A stretch of 39,236 bases of DNA from contig CATKHK010000160.1 in NCBI GenBank assembly GCA_949751835.1, positions 1-39,236 of the forward strand, read 5' to 3'. The position numbers were made by a program, and so were the translations under genes. The stretch's first letter is position 1. Every line of letters starts with the position of its first letter. This DNA is from Blepharisma japonicum (lineage: Eukaryota; Ciliophora; Heterotrichea; Heterotrichida; Blepharismidae). Below are positions 10,310 to 23,299 of the stretch, one piece after another. The notes beneath the pieces are model-generated. The model saw only the letters and a list, made by a program, of their open reading frames with translations, was not told the DNA's origin and searched no databases.

Positions 10310-13300
10310 ATGAATACTTTAGTTTTTTATTTATGCTTTTCTTTTCTTGCAAGGAGCCAGCTTATTGTCGACATTCTCTTCAGTTCCTTTACAAACCAAG
10401 GTTTCGCTCGAAATTTAACACTTTATCTCCAGCAAAGTTATCAAAATCAATTTGAATTTGACTTGGTCTACTATGATAATTTTTCGAGCTGCCAAGAGCT
10501 TAAAAATAGTCCAAATATAATTTTTGATGCAACTTTTAGTGCATCAATATCGGAATCTCTGAAAGAGTATGCTGAAGAAAACCATGCTATAATTGCTATT
10601 ATTAATAAACCCTTTAGCGGGCATTCAAATTGAGAATTCTTTACTCATAATACAATGGAAAGTCAAATTGAAGCCTTGTCAAGCATTATTACCTATTTAA
10701 ATTGGCAAACTTTTATTATAATTTCTGGTGAAGTTTTTGATGAATTTTTAAATACTTTTGAAAAAAATTGCCAATGATTTTATTTTCCGAATAGTAACGA
10801 TGAGAATTCTGCAGATTTATTTATAAGAAAGGTTATTAAGACTACTGGGATAAGAAATATTATCATATTAAATAAAGAGGAAAGCACAAATATACTTTTG
10901 AATAGCTTAGAATTGCATAAAGTGCTCACTAATGGAACTGGAGTTATTGTAGGGAGTGAAGGTTCGTGGGGTTTATATGAAAATGGAATTATTGCTTATG
11001 CAGAATCAGGTTTAGAAAACGCGGATAGCTATTTTAGTTATGAAGGTTTAGCGATTATAAAATTTTTAAATCTGGTACTTGAGTGTCCTTCTGCATATGA
11101 TCCTTTAGCGTTGCTAGAATTTCTAAATAAAAATACAGATAATCACCACCCGATTCCCAACTTTACCTTATTAAACACAAAAAATAGCCAAAAAATGATA
11201 GCCGGAAGTATTTTCAGTGGAAATTTGAGTATATCAAGTCCTCTGACTTTTCCAGGAAATTCTTCAATAATTCCAAACTCTCCGACTACAGATATCAATA
11301 TATGAATTGCAGATGGAACCACAAACCCAGGCACTGATCCAGACTTTGTAGCCACAAGTGTTATGGCAGGAGAATTTTATGCATTAGCCTATTGAAAAAA
11401 GATGCATGCTCTTGATGGCTTTGAAATTACAGTCACTGACACAGATTGTGGGGCAACCGTATTTGACGAAACTTATGCATATTACTGTTTTTCTAAACTA
11501 TTAGGAACTCCTGGTGTTGGCTATTTAACTTCTTTGTACCCATATATTTCTATTGGCTATGTTCTCACCTTGAGAGCTTTAAATTTTTCGATCCCAAACA
11601 TTTCTCCATATGCACCTTCCACCATTTCTCAAAACCAAACAAATTTTCCAGAATTCATGACAGTAATAAAAGATGAAAGATTCAATACCCAGGTTATATT
11701 GAATCTTGCGGCTGTTTTCGGATGAAAAAATTTTATTGTGACTTATGATGATAGCAATAAAGGGGTCTACGAATATTTTGCGGCAAAAATTGAACAGTTT
11801 AATATGAGGATTGAAAATGCTCCTATTTTTAGAAAAATTGATACTTATTATACCAAAGCTGATTTTCCTAAATGGAAATGGTGATTTGAAGGTATAATGA
11901 AAACAAAATCACGAACTTCGGTTCACTTTTTAACTCCCCCTCATGGGTTTTATGTAGCTGAAACATTCTATGATCTTGGAGTCAGAAGAGGTGATGTATT
12001 TTTTTTATATAATGCAAAAATTCGATATACATTTGACTGGGAAACTGACCCAGTTCAGAGGTGGAAACTTATTGACTTATTATATAGATCGCTTATTATT
12101 ACTCAAACAGAATGAATTGGCGACTATGGAAAAATGTTGAGGAGTGGGTTTGAAAAAGTATATGGGAACCAGACAGATTTTTGCTGTTTGGCATTCGATG
12201 CTGCAATGCTTCTTCTTAATGGGATAGAATATACAATAAATATGGGTGAAAATTTTAAAAACAGTCAAATAATGAATGCAAATCTTAGAAAACAAAAATT
12301 TACTGGATGCTCTGGGACTATATCAATTGAGCCAGGAGGAAATCAAAGAAGTGTGCCAACGATAGGGATTTATAGCTTAAAATGGGATGAGAAAATTCAG
12401 GATTTTTACGAAGAATTTGTAGGAATATATGACATTAGCAGTGTTCAATTATTTACTTTCTACAGTCCAATTGTGTGATATGACAATACCACAAACGTGC
12501 CTATAGATACCAGAATTTTCGAAAATGGTTGCCCATTTCCAGCTAAGAAAATTTTTCGCTCAGAGAAAGGCGCTGGGGTGCTATATGGAATAGCAATCAC
12601 ATTGATAATTATTTTTACTATTGAAGCTTTTTTAATTTGAAAAAACATCTGAAAGAAAATAGTGATTCAAAAATTAAAAATTGCTGTTCATGCACATTTT
12701 GAAGATTATATTTTGATGGGAGTTATTGCTATAGACTTTTTCCAATTTATTTCTCAAGGGCCAGATATAAGTAAATTACATGGATGACTATCGCTATTGT
12801 GCACTTATACAATGGCTAATTTTGATTCTACAGTTGCAGGGAATATTTACTGAGATTACATTTATACAGCTATAGGAATTGCATGCTATTCAATTATTTC
12901 TAGTTTTATATTATTTTATAGACGAATCAAACTTATAGGAATAATGCTGAGACATGCTATAAGCCTTGCTTTACTTTTATTGCCTATCATTGGAAATATA
13001 ATATTTGTTCCTATGGTTTCTGTGCTTTTAAGCATTTTTCAATGTGACCAAGGGATTAGCTCAAAAATTGAAGATTCTTTTATAAGGCATGACTGCACTG
13101 TTAATTGCTGGGATAATCAATATCTCATATGGGGAATTATATCAATAATTTCTTTAGTAACTTATATCCCTTTAGCAGTTTATTTAAGATATTATTATGA
13201 AATTGTTAACGACCACATTAACATCAGAACAAATCTGATTTTTATTATAGAAAAAGCAATCTGTCAATTAATTATTATTGTTATGAATCAAACAGTAAAA

Positions 13301-13774
13301 GTGTATAGTGAATCTTTGCATGGGCTTCTTTGTTCTATTCTTTTTTTCGTAATAATTTTGCTGTGCTTTAAGCAAAGCCCTTATAATTACAACAGAATGA
13401 ATCTTTGGGTTATTGTTTCCTATCTGGCTGTTTTATGAAGCTTTATTTTATCAAGTATTTATTGGCTCAAGGAATTTGATTTCCCAATGCTTTGGCTTGC
13501 TTTTCAATATTGAGGATGGCTTATTTTAATAGCAGCTGGTATTGCTATTCAGTGCAAATGGTACCCAAGCTTATTAAATACTGATAAAGTTTTAGACATC
13601 GCAATTTTTTTCAAATTTGAAATAGGAAGCAAAATAACAGCTGCCGATATAAATAGAATGAAAAAAGAAATGAATGAATCTAGATATTCTACCAAAACAA
13701 AAATATTAAACATAAATTCTACTAGAATCATCCCAACTATTAACGAAAATATGATATCAGAAAATGATCTTTAG
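10310..13774 (+). CDS. Receptor 1: tandem Venus-flytrap (periplasmic-binding-like) domains plus polytopic membrane region
   Basis: A 1154-residue protein when TGA is Trp (about 14 TGAs and a similar number of TGG); stop TAG at 13772-13774. An N-terminal signal peptide (hydrophobic residues 1-16) precedes a first type-1 periplasmic-binding/ANF-receptor-like domain (about 18-340; its LNWQTFIIIS strand is typical). A second domain of the same kind follows (about 345-730: VFGWKNFIVTYDD, KFTGCSGTISIEPGG, several Cys). A Cys-containing linker NGCPFP leads to about nine hydrophobic segments (752-1087), including LLLLPIIGNIIFVPM and LLSIFQC with a Cys/His loop (RHDCTVNC). The C-terminal tail is hydrophilic and presumably cytoplasmic. 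This fits a cell-surface ligand receptor, related in its outer half to class C GPCR and natriuretic-peptide receptors. The ligand is unknown. There are no introns. Paralogs lie at 15488 and 23897. Confidence 0.93.
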
Positions 13775-14340
13775 AATTAATTTTTAAGAATATTTTATAT
13801 TTAAAAAATCTAAAGAAAATATTAAATATATAGATTATTGATTGAAGAGCGTATATCTCTTAAAATCCCATCAAATTAAGAAATCATACAAAAAATTTAG
13901 TAATTTTGTCACAAAACAAACCTATTAATCTTTTAGCTTTGAGTGCTGCTTCTTTTGGAATTATTTAATTTTTATTTCATTAAATTGAATAAATCATCTA
14001 CTATGGGTGCATTATAGTCATTCGCCTTTTCAGATTATACTGTTACAGCAAGCATATTAATTGTAATTGAGTATTTCTTTAAATTCTTTGCCTGATATAA
14101 AAAAATAAGAGGAAAATGGCTCTTTTTAATTGGTGATATTTTTATTATGGAATTTGACATTCTAATTCAAAATTCTTAATTTAAGAGTTTAAGCTGAAAT
14201 TAAAGTCTAATATGTCAAAATAGACTGAAAATTATTATTATCTGTATTTAAGCAATATTATTTAGGTATGATATTATATTAATTAACTAACAACATCATA
14301 TAATTTTTCTTCATGGCTATCATATTTTAATAATCAAGTT
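13775..14340. other. AT-rich intergenic, nothing recognised
   Basis: Spacer downstream of receptor 1. No coding-like stretch, repeat or RNA gene could be supported. Confidence 0.45.
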
Positions 14341-14344
14341 AATT

Positions 14345-15000
14345 GCTATATAATATAAGCTCCTTCAAAATTTTGGATTTCGCCTTAAATTTAACTATTC
14401 TACTTTAGAAAACCTTCCAAGATCGATATGAAATAAACTGGCTTATTTTGATAATTCTTTAGATTGGAAAATGCTACAAAATGAGCAATCTAAGTCTAAT
14501 ATTACTTTAGCTCTTCGTTATCACAGTCATTTAGAAGTAAGCTAAATAAAATCCTTGAACAATTGCCCATATAGAAAATCAAGCTATTGAATATTTTGAT
14601 CGAGAATTTAAAAAGGAGTGAATGATTAATTTATGTTTCTCATTTATCGGCACATCTTATTGGGGATATTGATGCATTACTATAACAATTTCTTCTTTTT
14701 GAATTTTAAAGCATTTATTTTATTATTAAGCTAGATAAATTAGGCAATATGATTGAAGAATGCTAGAACTGTTACAAGACTATTACTGCCTATTATTGAA
14801 AATATCGCTTTCATGCATACAGTTTCGATATTTTAAGGTATTTTATTAAGACAAGCTCCATTTTTGATATTTCAGAATCAGGAAATTTATATTTAGAAGA
14901 TAGCCTGCAAGCATCTTAGCCTTTCTTTTCAATTTAAAACTAGATGGCTTAGAATTAAAAGAAAATTTGCACCCTAATTTTTTGAAACATTTATTTTTGA
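14345..15000 (+). pseudogene. Deleted relic of the tandem-flytrap receptor family
   Basis: Starts with a stretch aligned to the mature N-terminus of receptor 1: FALNLTILL-stop-KTFQDRYE against FARNLTLYL-Q-QSYQNQFE, where a TAG replaces the CAG Gln codon. After more degenerate N-terminal sequence it jumps to the membrane region: SYWGYWCITITISSFWILK (compare NIYWDYIYTAIGIACYS), then RLLLPIIENIAFMHTVSIF (compare LLLLPIIGNIIFVPMVSVL), then a trace of the ISSKIEDSF loop. Both flytrap domains are largely deleted, and stops and frame changes are scattered. It lies between the two intact paralogs in the same orientation, as expected of a dead tandem copy. Confidence 0.75.
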
Positions 15001-15487
15001 ATTATTATGGAAACTCTAATAATTTGAATTTAAATTCCTAAATAAAAAAATCAAAATTCTTCAAAAAACAAATACTTTGGATAAAAATAGTTGTAAAATT
15101 TTATTAAAAATCGAATTTATAATAGTTTCAAATAATTTGCTCACAATATTTCCAATCTCTATATTGTTTTAAATACTCTTAATTTTAAATGCTGACTAAT
15201 AAGTATAAAACCCTACGTGGATATTACGAATAGGAATATATTAAAAATTAAATTGAATTTCATACCAACAATTTTACTTTGTTGCCTGCCAAATTTATCT
15301 GGTCAAATTTTAATTGGGACGCTAAAAGGCTTCGACTATCCACTCAGCTTCAAATAAAGTTTAATATGAAATAGCTCAAATAATTTATTTAATAAAGAAA
15401 ACTCAATTAAATCTTGCATCAATTAAAAATACAGCAGATAACTATTGATATTTTCCTTAAAATATAGATTTAATATAAAAGTCAACT
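15001..15487. other. AT-rich intergenic, nothing firm
   Basis: Spacer before receptor 2. A short protein-like stretch near 15270-15340 may be a further scrap of receptor sequence but cannot be aligned with confidence. Confidence 0.35.
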
Positions 15488-18400
15488 ATGAGTATTTTGT
15501 TAACTTGACTCTGTATTGTAATCCTTTCTAATAGCCAACTCATTGTCGACATCCTATATAGTTCTTACACAAATAAAGAACTTGCTTTGAATATTATTTC
15601 TTTGTTGCAAAATAATTTTCAGGGCCAATTTGAATTTTACCTGAGCTATTTAGAGGACTTTGAAGATGTTCTGCAGGCCACAGATTTCCCAGATATAATT
15701 TTAGATCTAACCTTTAGCTATTCATTATCAGAATCCATCAAAGAGCTTGCTGAAGAAAAGCATTTTATAATCGCTTCTATCAATAGATCATATGGAACTT
15801 ACTCCAATTGAGAGTTTTTTATGCATAACTCATGGGAAAATCAACTTGAGTCTTTATCAAGTATTATATCATATTTCAATTGAGAAACTTTTATTGTAAT
15901 TTCTGATGAATTGCATGACAAGGACAGTGAATTTGCTACCTATTTTTCAGGCAAAAATTACCAGTGGTATTTTTTTGCAAATAATAACGATAAAAATTCA
16001 TCTGATTTATTTATAGGAAAAGCAATTCAAGCCAGTGGAATAAAAAATCTTGTGCTATTAAATAGGGGGGAAAGCACTGAATTGCTGCTACAAAGTTTAG
16101 CAGAGCAAAGTTTACTTACCCTTGGAACTGGAGTTATTGTAGGAAACGAAGGCGCGTGGGGTTTATATGGGAATGGGGTTATTGCTTACGCAGAATCAGG
16201 TTTAGAAAGTGCTGATACCTATTACGCTTATGAAGGTTTAGCATTTATAAAATTTCTAAATATGATTATAAATTTTTCTCCAAAGCCAAACGCTTTTGAT
16301 TTACTTGAATTCTTGGATACAAAAACAGCTAATCATCATCCGATCTCCAATTTTACTATTCTTAATACAGTAAACAATATAAAAACTGTAGCAGGAAATA
16401 TTTTTAATGGAAATTTGGCAATAATAAATTCTCTGATTTATCCTGGAAATTCTTTAAGAATTCCAAACTCCCCAACGACTGCTGTTAATATATGAATCGC
16501 AAGTGGAATGACAAATTGGATGTCTACTCCTGATATTGTAGTGCGAGAACTAGCTGTTGCAGAAATGTTTGCATTGGACTATTGGAAACGCATACATGCT
16601 TTAGATGGCTTTGAGATCACAGTAACAAATACCGATTGTGGAGCATCTGAATATAACGCTACCTATGGATATTTTTGCTTTTATAAATTACTCGCTACTC
16701 CTGGTGTTGGCTATTTAACATCCCCATATCCATACATAGTCCTTGCGTATATCTATACATTGAGAAGTTTAAATGTCTCAATCCCCCAGATTTCTCAATA
16801 TGCGCCTTTTGCCGGCTTAGAAAATCAAACAAATTTCCCAGAGTTCATGAGAGTGGCTAGAAGTGACAAATACAATATACAAGTTATATTTAATCTTTGT
16901 GTAATTTTTAACTGAAAAAATATTTTAGTTTTTTATGACGAGAGCAGTTATGATAACTATCAGTATTTTGTTGCAATGGCCAAACAATTTAATGTGAAAA
17001 TTGTAAATAGTCCAAAATTAAGATTGATTGATACTTACTACACACTAGATAAGTACCAGGAATGAAAATGATGGTTTGAAGGCAACACAGAGTTAAAGGC
17101 TAGACTCATTGTACCTTTATTGATTCCTCCTTATGCATTCTATGTAGCTGAAAGTTTTTATGATACTGGTATGAGAAGAGGCGATGCTATTGTGCTCTCT
17201 AATGCTCATATTGCCTATGCTTTGGAATGATTAAATGATAATGTCCAAAATGAAAAAATAGCAGAAATTTTTGATGGAGCCGTCATTGCTACACAGGCTG
17301 AGTGGATTGGAGAATATGGAGAAATGCTAAAAAAAGAATTCAATGAACATTACTCTATATCCAACGATTTTCGTTGCTTAGCATTTGATTCTGCAATGCT
17401 TCTTTTGAATGGAATAAAATTTACTATACAGAAAGGGGAGAATACCAAAAATTATTATTCAATGAACAGCAACCTTAGAAAGCAAAGGTTTACAGGGTGT
17501 TCTGGAACAGTGTCAATTGAGCAAGGAAGCAACCAAAGAAGCTTACCTACAATTGGAATTTACAACATAAGACTCGATAAAGCTACTCAAAGATTATATG
17601 AACTCCTTGTAGGATTATATGATCCTGGTAGTACTACTCTAATAACTTTATTTAAGGAGATTATCTGATTTGATACTACTACTGTAGTGCCGACTGACTT
17701 TATAATATATGAAAATGGTTGTCCTTTTCCAAAAAAACGAATTTCCCACTCAGAAAAAGGCTCTGCGGTGTTTTATGGAATTTCAGCAGCTTTTATAGTC
17801 ATCACAATTGTGTTTTGTTTATGAATCTGGACAAAATGATGGCAAAATATAAAAATTGAAAAATTAATAAATCCCGCACCTGCCCAGTTTGAAGATTATA
17901 TTGTAATGGCAGTAGTGGCGATAGATTTGTTTCAGTTCGTTAGTCAAGGACCGGACATTGGCTGACTATTTTTTTGGTTATCTCGTATATGCTCCTATTC
18001 AATGACTAATTTTGATTATTCTGTTGGTAAAAATGACTATTGGATTTACTTGTATACTGCTATGATAATTTCTTGCTATTGAATTTTTTCAGCTTGTGTG
18101 TTGATTTTTAAGTTAAATAAGCTTAATGGTTGGCTATTGAAGTATGTTAGAATTTTTGCTATGTTTTTATTGCCTGTAATCGGAAATATCGTATTTGTGC
18201 CTATGATTTTAGTTCTTTTAAGTATTTTCCAATGCGATGAAGGAATTAGTAATAGCATATCTGACTCTTTTATAAGACATGATTGCACCACTTATTGCTG
18301 AAATCATAAATATATATTATGAGCATTTTTTTCTTTAATTTCGTTGATCACATATATACCTCTCTCTATCTATTTTAGATACCATTATGAAAACACAAAT

Positions 18401-18952
18401 GATCACATCAATATTCGAACGAAACCAATTTTTATTTTACAAAAATCAGTTTTGCAGGTAAGTATTGTTGTTATGAGCCAGACCATAAAAATCTACAGTC
18501 AATCCTTACATGGTCTTTGCTGCAGCATACTTTTACTTATATTTATTTTATTATGCTTAAAAGAAAACCCTTATAATTATAGTCGTGTTAGTTTTTGGGC
18601 AATTACTTCATATTTTGGAGTTTTATGGAATTTTATTCTATCTTCAATTTATTGGCTTACTAAATTTGAGTCTCAAGAATTATGGCTTAGTCTTCAAATA
18701 TCAATTTGGGTTGCCTTAGGAATATCTGGTGTTTTGATACAGTGGAAATTTATTCCAAGTTTGCTTTTAACAGTGAAGCCGCCAGATATCGCAATTTTTT
18801 TTAGATTTTCATTAGGAGACAAGGTTTCAGCTGCAGAAATTAATAAACTCAAAAAAGAAATTGCCAAAAACAGCGACAATGTTGAATCAAAATTGTCAAA
18901 ATTTAACAATCAAGCCTACTTTTCGATTGAAAAGGATCTAATTTCAGAATAA
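15488..18952 (+). CDS. Receptor 2: tandem Venus-flytrap domains plus polytopic membrane region
   Basis: A paralog of receptor 1 with exactly the same length (1154 codons) and co-linear motifs. The start at 15488 gives MSILLTW-LCIVILSNSQL, a signal peptide containing a TGA Trp; it then matches receptor 1 at SQLIVDILYSSYTN. There are about 15 in-frame TGAs, and the stop is TAA at 18950-18952. The first flytrap has FNW-ETFIVIS; the second has IFNW-KNILVFYDE and RFTGCSGTVSIEQGS. The linker NGCPFPKKR leads to about nine hydrophobic segments with FLLPVIGNIVFVPM, LLSIFQC and RHDCTTYC. The first 100 residues and several ligand-side loops differ more from receptor 1 than the membrane core does, which suggests different ligands. 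No frame break was seen. A surface receptor is the best inference; the ligand and downstream partner are unknown. Confidence 0.93.
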
Positions 18953-19077
18953 AATCCAACTTTTAGTAATAAATTTATTAATTTATAATTTATTTATTTT
19001 TGATTGCTTACTTTATTTATATATTAAAGCTATAATATATCACCCAAAACAGAAAATCTTTATCAATCATTATTTTC

Positions 19078-19340
19078 AGAAAATCAATGTGCAGTATCTT
19101 AACCTTGAGACCAAAATTGAAAGATATAATTTCTGTAGCTCTTATTAAAATAGATAATTAAATTTGGTCTGCTGAAGCTCCAGGCGATGTTTGGATTGAT
19201 AATCAGTATGCAAGCTATATGACTCTCTAAACTGAAATAGAATTCAATGTACAATCATCGAATTAATATCTATGAGTCGGCAAATCATATTTCTGAATGA
19301 AGATAAACTTCACTATATAGTAGTTCATAGGAGGCTGTTA
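19078..19340 (+). pseudogene. Unrecognised coding-like segment with many TAA/TAG
   Basis: One frame reads like protein from ATG 19088: SILTLRPKLKDIISVALIKI, then IWSAEAPGDVWIDNQYASYM, then TEIEFNVQSSN, then YLW-VGKSYFW-MK with Trp by TGA. At least six TAA/TAG codons interrupt it, mostly where Gln would fit. I do not recognise it. It may be a decayed gene; because any frame is open when all stops are ignored, the support is only the protein-like composition. Confidence 0.3.
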
Positions 19341-19749
19341 ATTTCGGACGAAAGAATCAGCCAGAATGCAGAATATGCAGATTATCTACCTATTTAATTA
19401 TAATGTAGCTCATAACTTCTAATTAAAGCATTGCATAAAGATAATCTATAAAGGCAAAAAAATTGTGCAAAAATGCTGAAACAGCCATTACCTCTTTTCT
19501 TTTTTTTAAGATGCAGTAAAGTGGCCGAATTCTAATGCAATTTAGAGAAAGAATTACCATTCTTATTTTTGGCTATAGGATAGTGTATTATTAAAGCTTA
19601 ATGATTTATTTTTAGACAGTTGCTACCTGAGTTGTTTTTTTGAAGTAAGGCCAAATTTCCAAAGTCTATTATTTCCTATTGGATTTCAGCTTGAAATATT
19701 GTTTTCAGCACTCTCGAAAATATTTGCCCCTTTTTAAAATAAATAAATA

Positions 19750-21845
19750 TAAACTTGTTATAAGAATCGAATATCTAAAAAGTGTATTGCATGCGCAATG
19801 AAAACTTATATCTTGGGGAGGTAAGGCCAAACTTTCTCATACATCTCACGTAAAATCATATCTTTCAGACAGTTTATTATCTCCTCCTATCAGATAGATA
19901 AAATTATTATAAAATATTGGATCAGCATGGTTATTCACTTTTGAGTTTTTCAGCTTTGTAAAATTTTTATACTTATCAACTGTAAATACAAGGCCTGAAC
20001 TAGAGCCATAATTACAACAATAAAAATAAGTTTTATTAGGAAGAATGCAACTTCTAGCAGACGCGTGAATTGATTCTTGAGTTGGGAGAGTTACAGTTGA
20101 AGAAATTTGGACGTTTTCTAAATTTATATACTTTTTTTGCGCATTTGCTTTTTAAAGCGAAGATTTGAAATAGACAATGAGGAATATTTCCAATTCATGA
20201 CTATATAATAAAACGAAAAGCAAAATGCTGATTTCCTTAATTCTCAGGTTACTAAATTTAAATCTATTAAGAGCCGATAAGTGCATATAAACATCCTTTG
20301 CAATTATTCCCTTAAGTTACCTTAAGATGGAGTTTATCATTATAAAAAGCAAATTGGAAAATTTAAATAGCAAATTGTTGGTTAAGACAAGACAATCAAT
20401 AATTCTTGAGGTGCTATTACTGCTATTGCAGTTTAAGATAAAATCTTTGGCAGAAATTTTACTTTGCTTGATTCAAATTAGAATGGAGTCGAGTCCAGTT
20501 CATCATGGAGGATAAATGCTAATTGGAAATTTTAAAATAGCAAAATGCAGATTATCGACAACTTTAGCTTCTAAAACTGCACCTATCCAAAGCAAGATAA
20601 AATTTCTTGGAAATTTGACTTTTCTTAAATTTTAATATCAAATTTTACCAGCAAACTTATATAGCAGTTGTTATACCTCAATAGTATCAAAAGTCATTAT
20701 AGCCAGCTTCTTGTATATCTAATGAGTATTTCAAAGATAAAGTTATTATCGCATTTTAGCTCATTTTCAAAAATCTGCTGCATTTATGATCTGCAAGAAG
20801 AGCTGCTTTGATGCTTATTAAGAATAGGCTTAAATATCAGTTTTTGCTAAGTTCCATAGTACTCTATTTTAATTGAAATGCCAGCACATTTAGATTTGCT
20901 AAAAAGGAATAACACCCCAATCTCAAAAAAGTGTATACCTTTTCGGCCCTTAATAGGTTTAATTAATAAACTGAGCTTCTTGTTTCATATAAGCAATTAT
21001 GCTTTTGATATAGGTTCGTCCCTCTATTCAGCTCTCTTCTCTTTAAAAGTAAAGGCACAAAAAAGGCATAGTAGCAAAAGTTAAAGAATTATGTCTAAAA
21101 AATGATAGTTCATTTGATTCAATTTCATCTTCAATATTGGCAAAAGAAATCTTAAAAGGGATTTTGTAAATGTTTTTAATTGCTTCATTTATTTCCTTGT
21201 AATCTAATGTTCATCTATTTATATCCCACAAAAACATATTGTGTTGAATATATGAAGCTTTTAATTTTAAAGCATTTTCCATATCATCTTCAGTATTAAT
21301 GTTAAGAATTCTTCTATACTAAGCAAAATCTCAATTATTTTATTGCATCTCATTTCTGCTTCATTGATTGATCAATATATTTTGCAAATTCGCTTTTATG
21401 ATATATTAAATATTTTATTCAAAGCACTTAGTACCAGCATTGTATTGGTAAAATAAATAGGCAACAATAATTTTTTAGATAATTTCATTTGCACTAGCAA
21501 TCGCTTCAATTCTATGCTTTTTAATATAATGATGTGGGAATTTTTATACTTCTCATCAACAAATTTAACCAATTTGGTAAATTCACAAAACACCCATAGA
21601 AAGGTTTCTTATGAAAGTGTTTGAATTTCTATATCTTTTTTGAATATATTTAACTTATTGATAACAGGTTGCTTAATTTCTTCTTCTGGTCTAAAATAAA
21701 GCTTTAAACAGTTGTGACCTTTAGATATTGGCTTTACTACATGCTCAGCAGTGTGCTCTTTGCAAAGAAAGATGATTCCTTCGCATTCACACTTTGCAAA
21801 GAGCTTGCTTTTACAGCCATCTATAGAGCATTTGTGATTAAGCAT
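19750..21845 (-). pseudogene. Decayed B-box-like / kelch gene
   Basis: The start at 21845 gives MLNHKCSIDGCKSKLFAKCE, then FLCKEHTAEH, a Cys/His module like that of the gene at 645. A helical region follows (FRPEEEIKQPVINKLNIFKK), then a TAA at about 21612, where the gene at 645 appears to have CAA, then FVDEKYKNSHIIILKSIELK. Further on, open pieces are NINTEDDMENALKLKASYIQ and IKNIYKIPFKISFANIEDEI. The 3' part is a kelch propeller piece: SARSCILPNKTYFYCCNYGS, IYLIGGDNKLSERYDFTW-DVW (Trp by TGA), LALPPQDISFHC. Frame changes and stops throughout show decay. The domain order (zinc finger, helical linker, kelch) defines the family. Confidence 0.65.
20336..20660. repeat. Degenerate direct duplication inside the B-box/kelch relic
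   Basis: The stretch 'aattggaaaatttaaatagc' near 20351 recurs as 'aattggaaattttaaaatag' near 20521, and 'agataaaatctttggcag' near 20437 recurs in altered form near 20599. The spacing of about 165-170 bp is kept, so this is a diverged two-copy tandem repeat. No function is visible. Confidence 0.35.
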
Positions 21846-21896
21846 ATTTATAGATTTATAATAGAGTATTAATTTAAGGTCTATTCTAAAAGTCAA

Positions 21897-23290
21897 AAAT
21901 CCAGGCTACTCATAGCTTATAACGAGCCATACAAATTTTATTGAATTTTAATATTTAGAATGGAGTCTCTTTAGCAATTGACAGAGAATTACTAATAGCC
22001 CATAATGCTGAAAATTTAATTAATTTATTTATTCCTTTTATTTGCTTTAATCGCTTATTGTATTTCCTAGATATTAATAAAACATAAAATCTTGGGATAA
22101 ATTTATAATATTTTAGACCCACAGAATGCTAGAAGTGGGCTACTTGGGCGTAGGCAGCCTTCATCTTGCAGTCATGAGAAAGCTAATAAAAAATTTGCAT
22201 TGATTATTTTAAGATTATATATGATAAGTTGAATAAAGCTTAACTATAAGCACCGATAGCAATCAGCTAGCCTTTATGTTAAATATCTTTCATAAATGTT
22301 GGCAGATCGGATTACACTTTAGTAGGAACACTGTTTAATGTTTAAAAAGAATATAATGACTTAAATCCTGATATTTATTCTGTAAATTGAATCTTCAACA
22401 TAGGCATAGTCCTATAAAATTTTATCTTAAATCTATTATTTCTTTAAATATCCTTTATTTTTATAGCCGCTGACTTTAATAATAATTAATAGCATAATAA
22501 ATTTATAAAACCTAGATAGAGCAATTGGCTGTATCAATATTACTAGCATTTAATTGAAAACTGTGGAGTGTTTAAAGATAAGAGTTTTGTTATTAAAAAA
22601 TCTAATTCAATCTTTTTAAATATCAGAATATTTCCATTTTTGGCTAATAAAATTGCTTTAATAAATTCATGCAATCAACAGTTACTATCTTTATATTCTT
22701 ACCAGCTTTTTCTACATTTGAATTGCAATCCTATTATCAAGTATAAAATAAAAATCAAACCTTTATCATATTTTGCATTTATTTTAAAGGTCTACTCTAT
22801 AAGCCCTAGTGCAGCGCAAACGGAAGAAGACTTAGGAGAACTTATTGTATAAAAACCTGTGCTATGCTTTTAATTAATCACTAAGCCTAGCTTGTGACAT
22901 TTTGTTAATGCTTACCACCAAATCAGCAATCTTTTCTTGTTGATCAAGTCGATCAAAGAGTTTCTTGCTTCTTTATGGCACTAAAATGAAAAAGAAGAGG
23001 TGAAAGTGCTAAAAAATTCAGAAAAGTAATGTATCAATATGTATGCATTGCTCAACTTCTAAATGGCGAGCTTTTCTGTAATTGACAGAAGTTATAAATT
23101 TCAAGTGCTGCCTCTGTAGCAAAAAATACCAAGTTAATTTTATTTATGGCTCTATTCGTTATAAGATTAATTTTGCCTAATTTTTTCAAGAAGCCATCCT
23201 TAATGCCTTATCATTACAAATTTGCTATGATCTCTTAAACGAATAGGGTTGATAAATAATAGGCCAAAATTTAATTTTTGAAAAGCTTTT
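21897..23290. other. Degenerate AT-rich region with no supported gene
   Basis: Several short open stretches exist on both strands, including a 94-codon plus-strand frame at 22568-22852 and a stop-poor minus-strand stretch at 21960-22180. None shows a domain or convincing composition. I regard the region as relic or spacer sequence. Confidence 0.35.
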
Positions 23291-23299
23291 CATTCAAAA

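Noticed and set aside
20327-20515. 62-codon plus-strand open frame
   Set aside because: Antisense to the B-box/kelch relic and within a degenerate duplication; no domain.
22568-22852. 94-codon plus-strand frame as a gene
   Set aside because: AT-driven composition, no domain, no signal of conservation, and a similarly open opposite strand.
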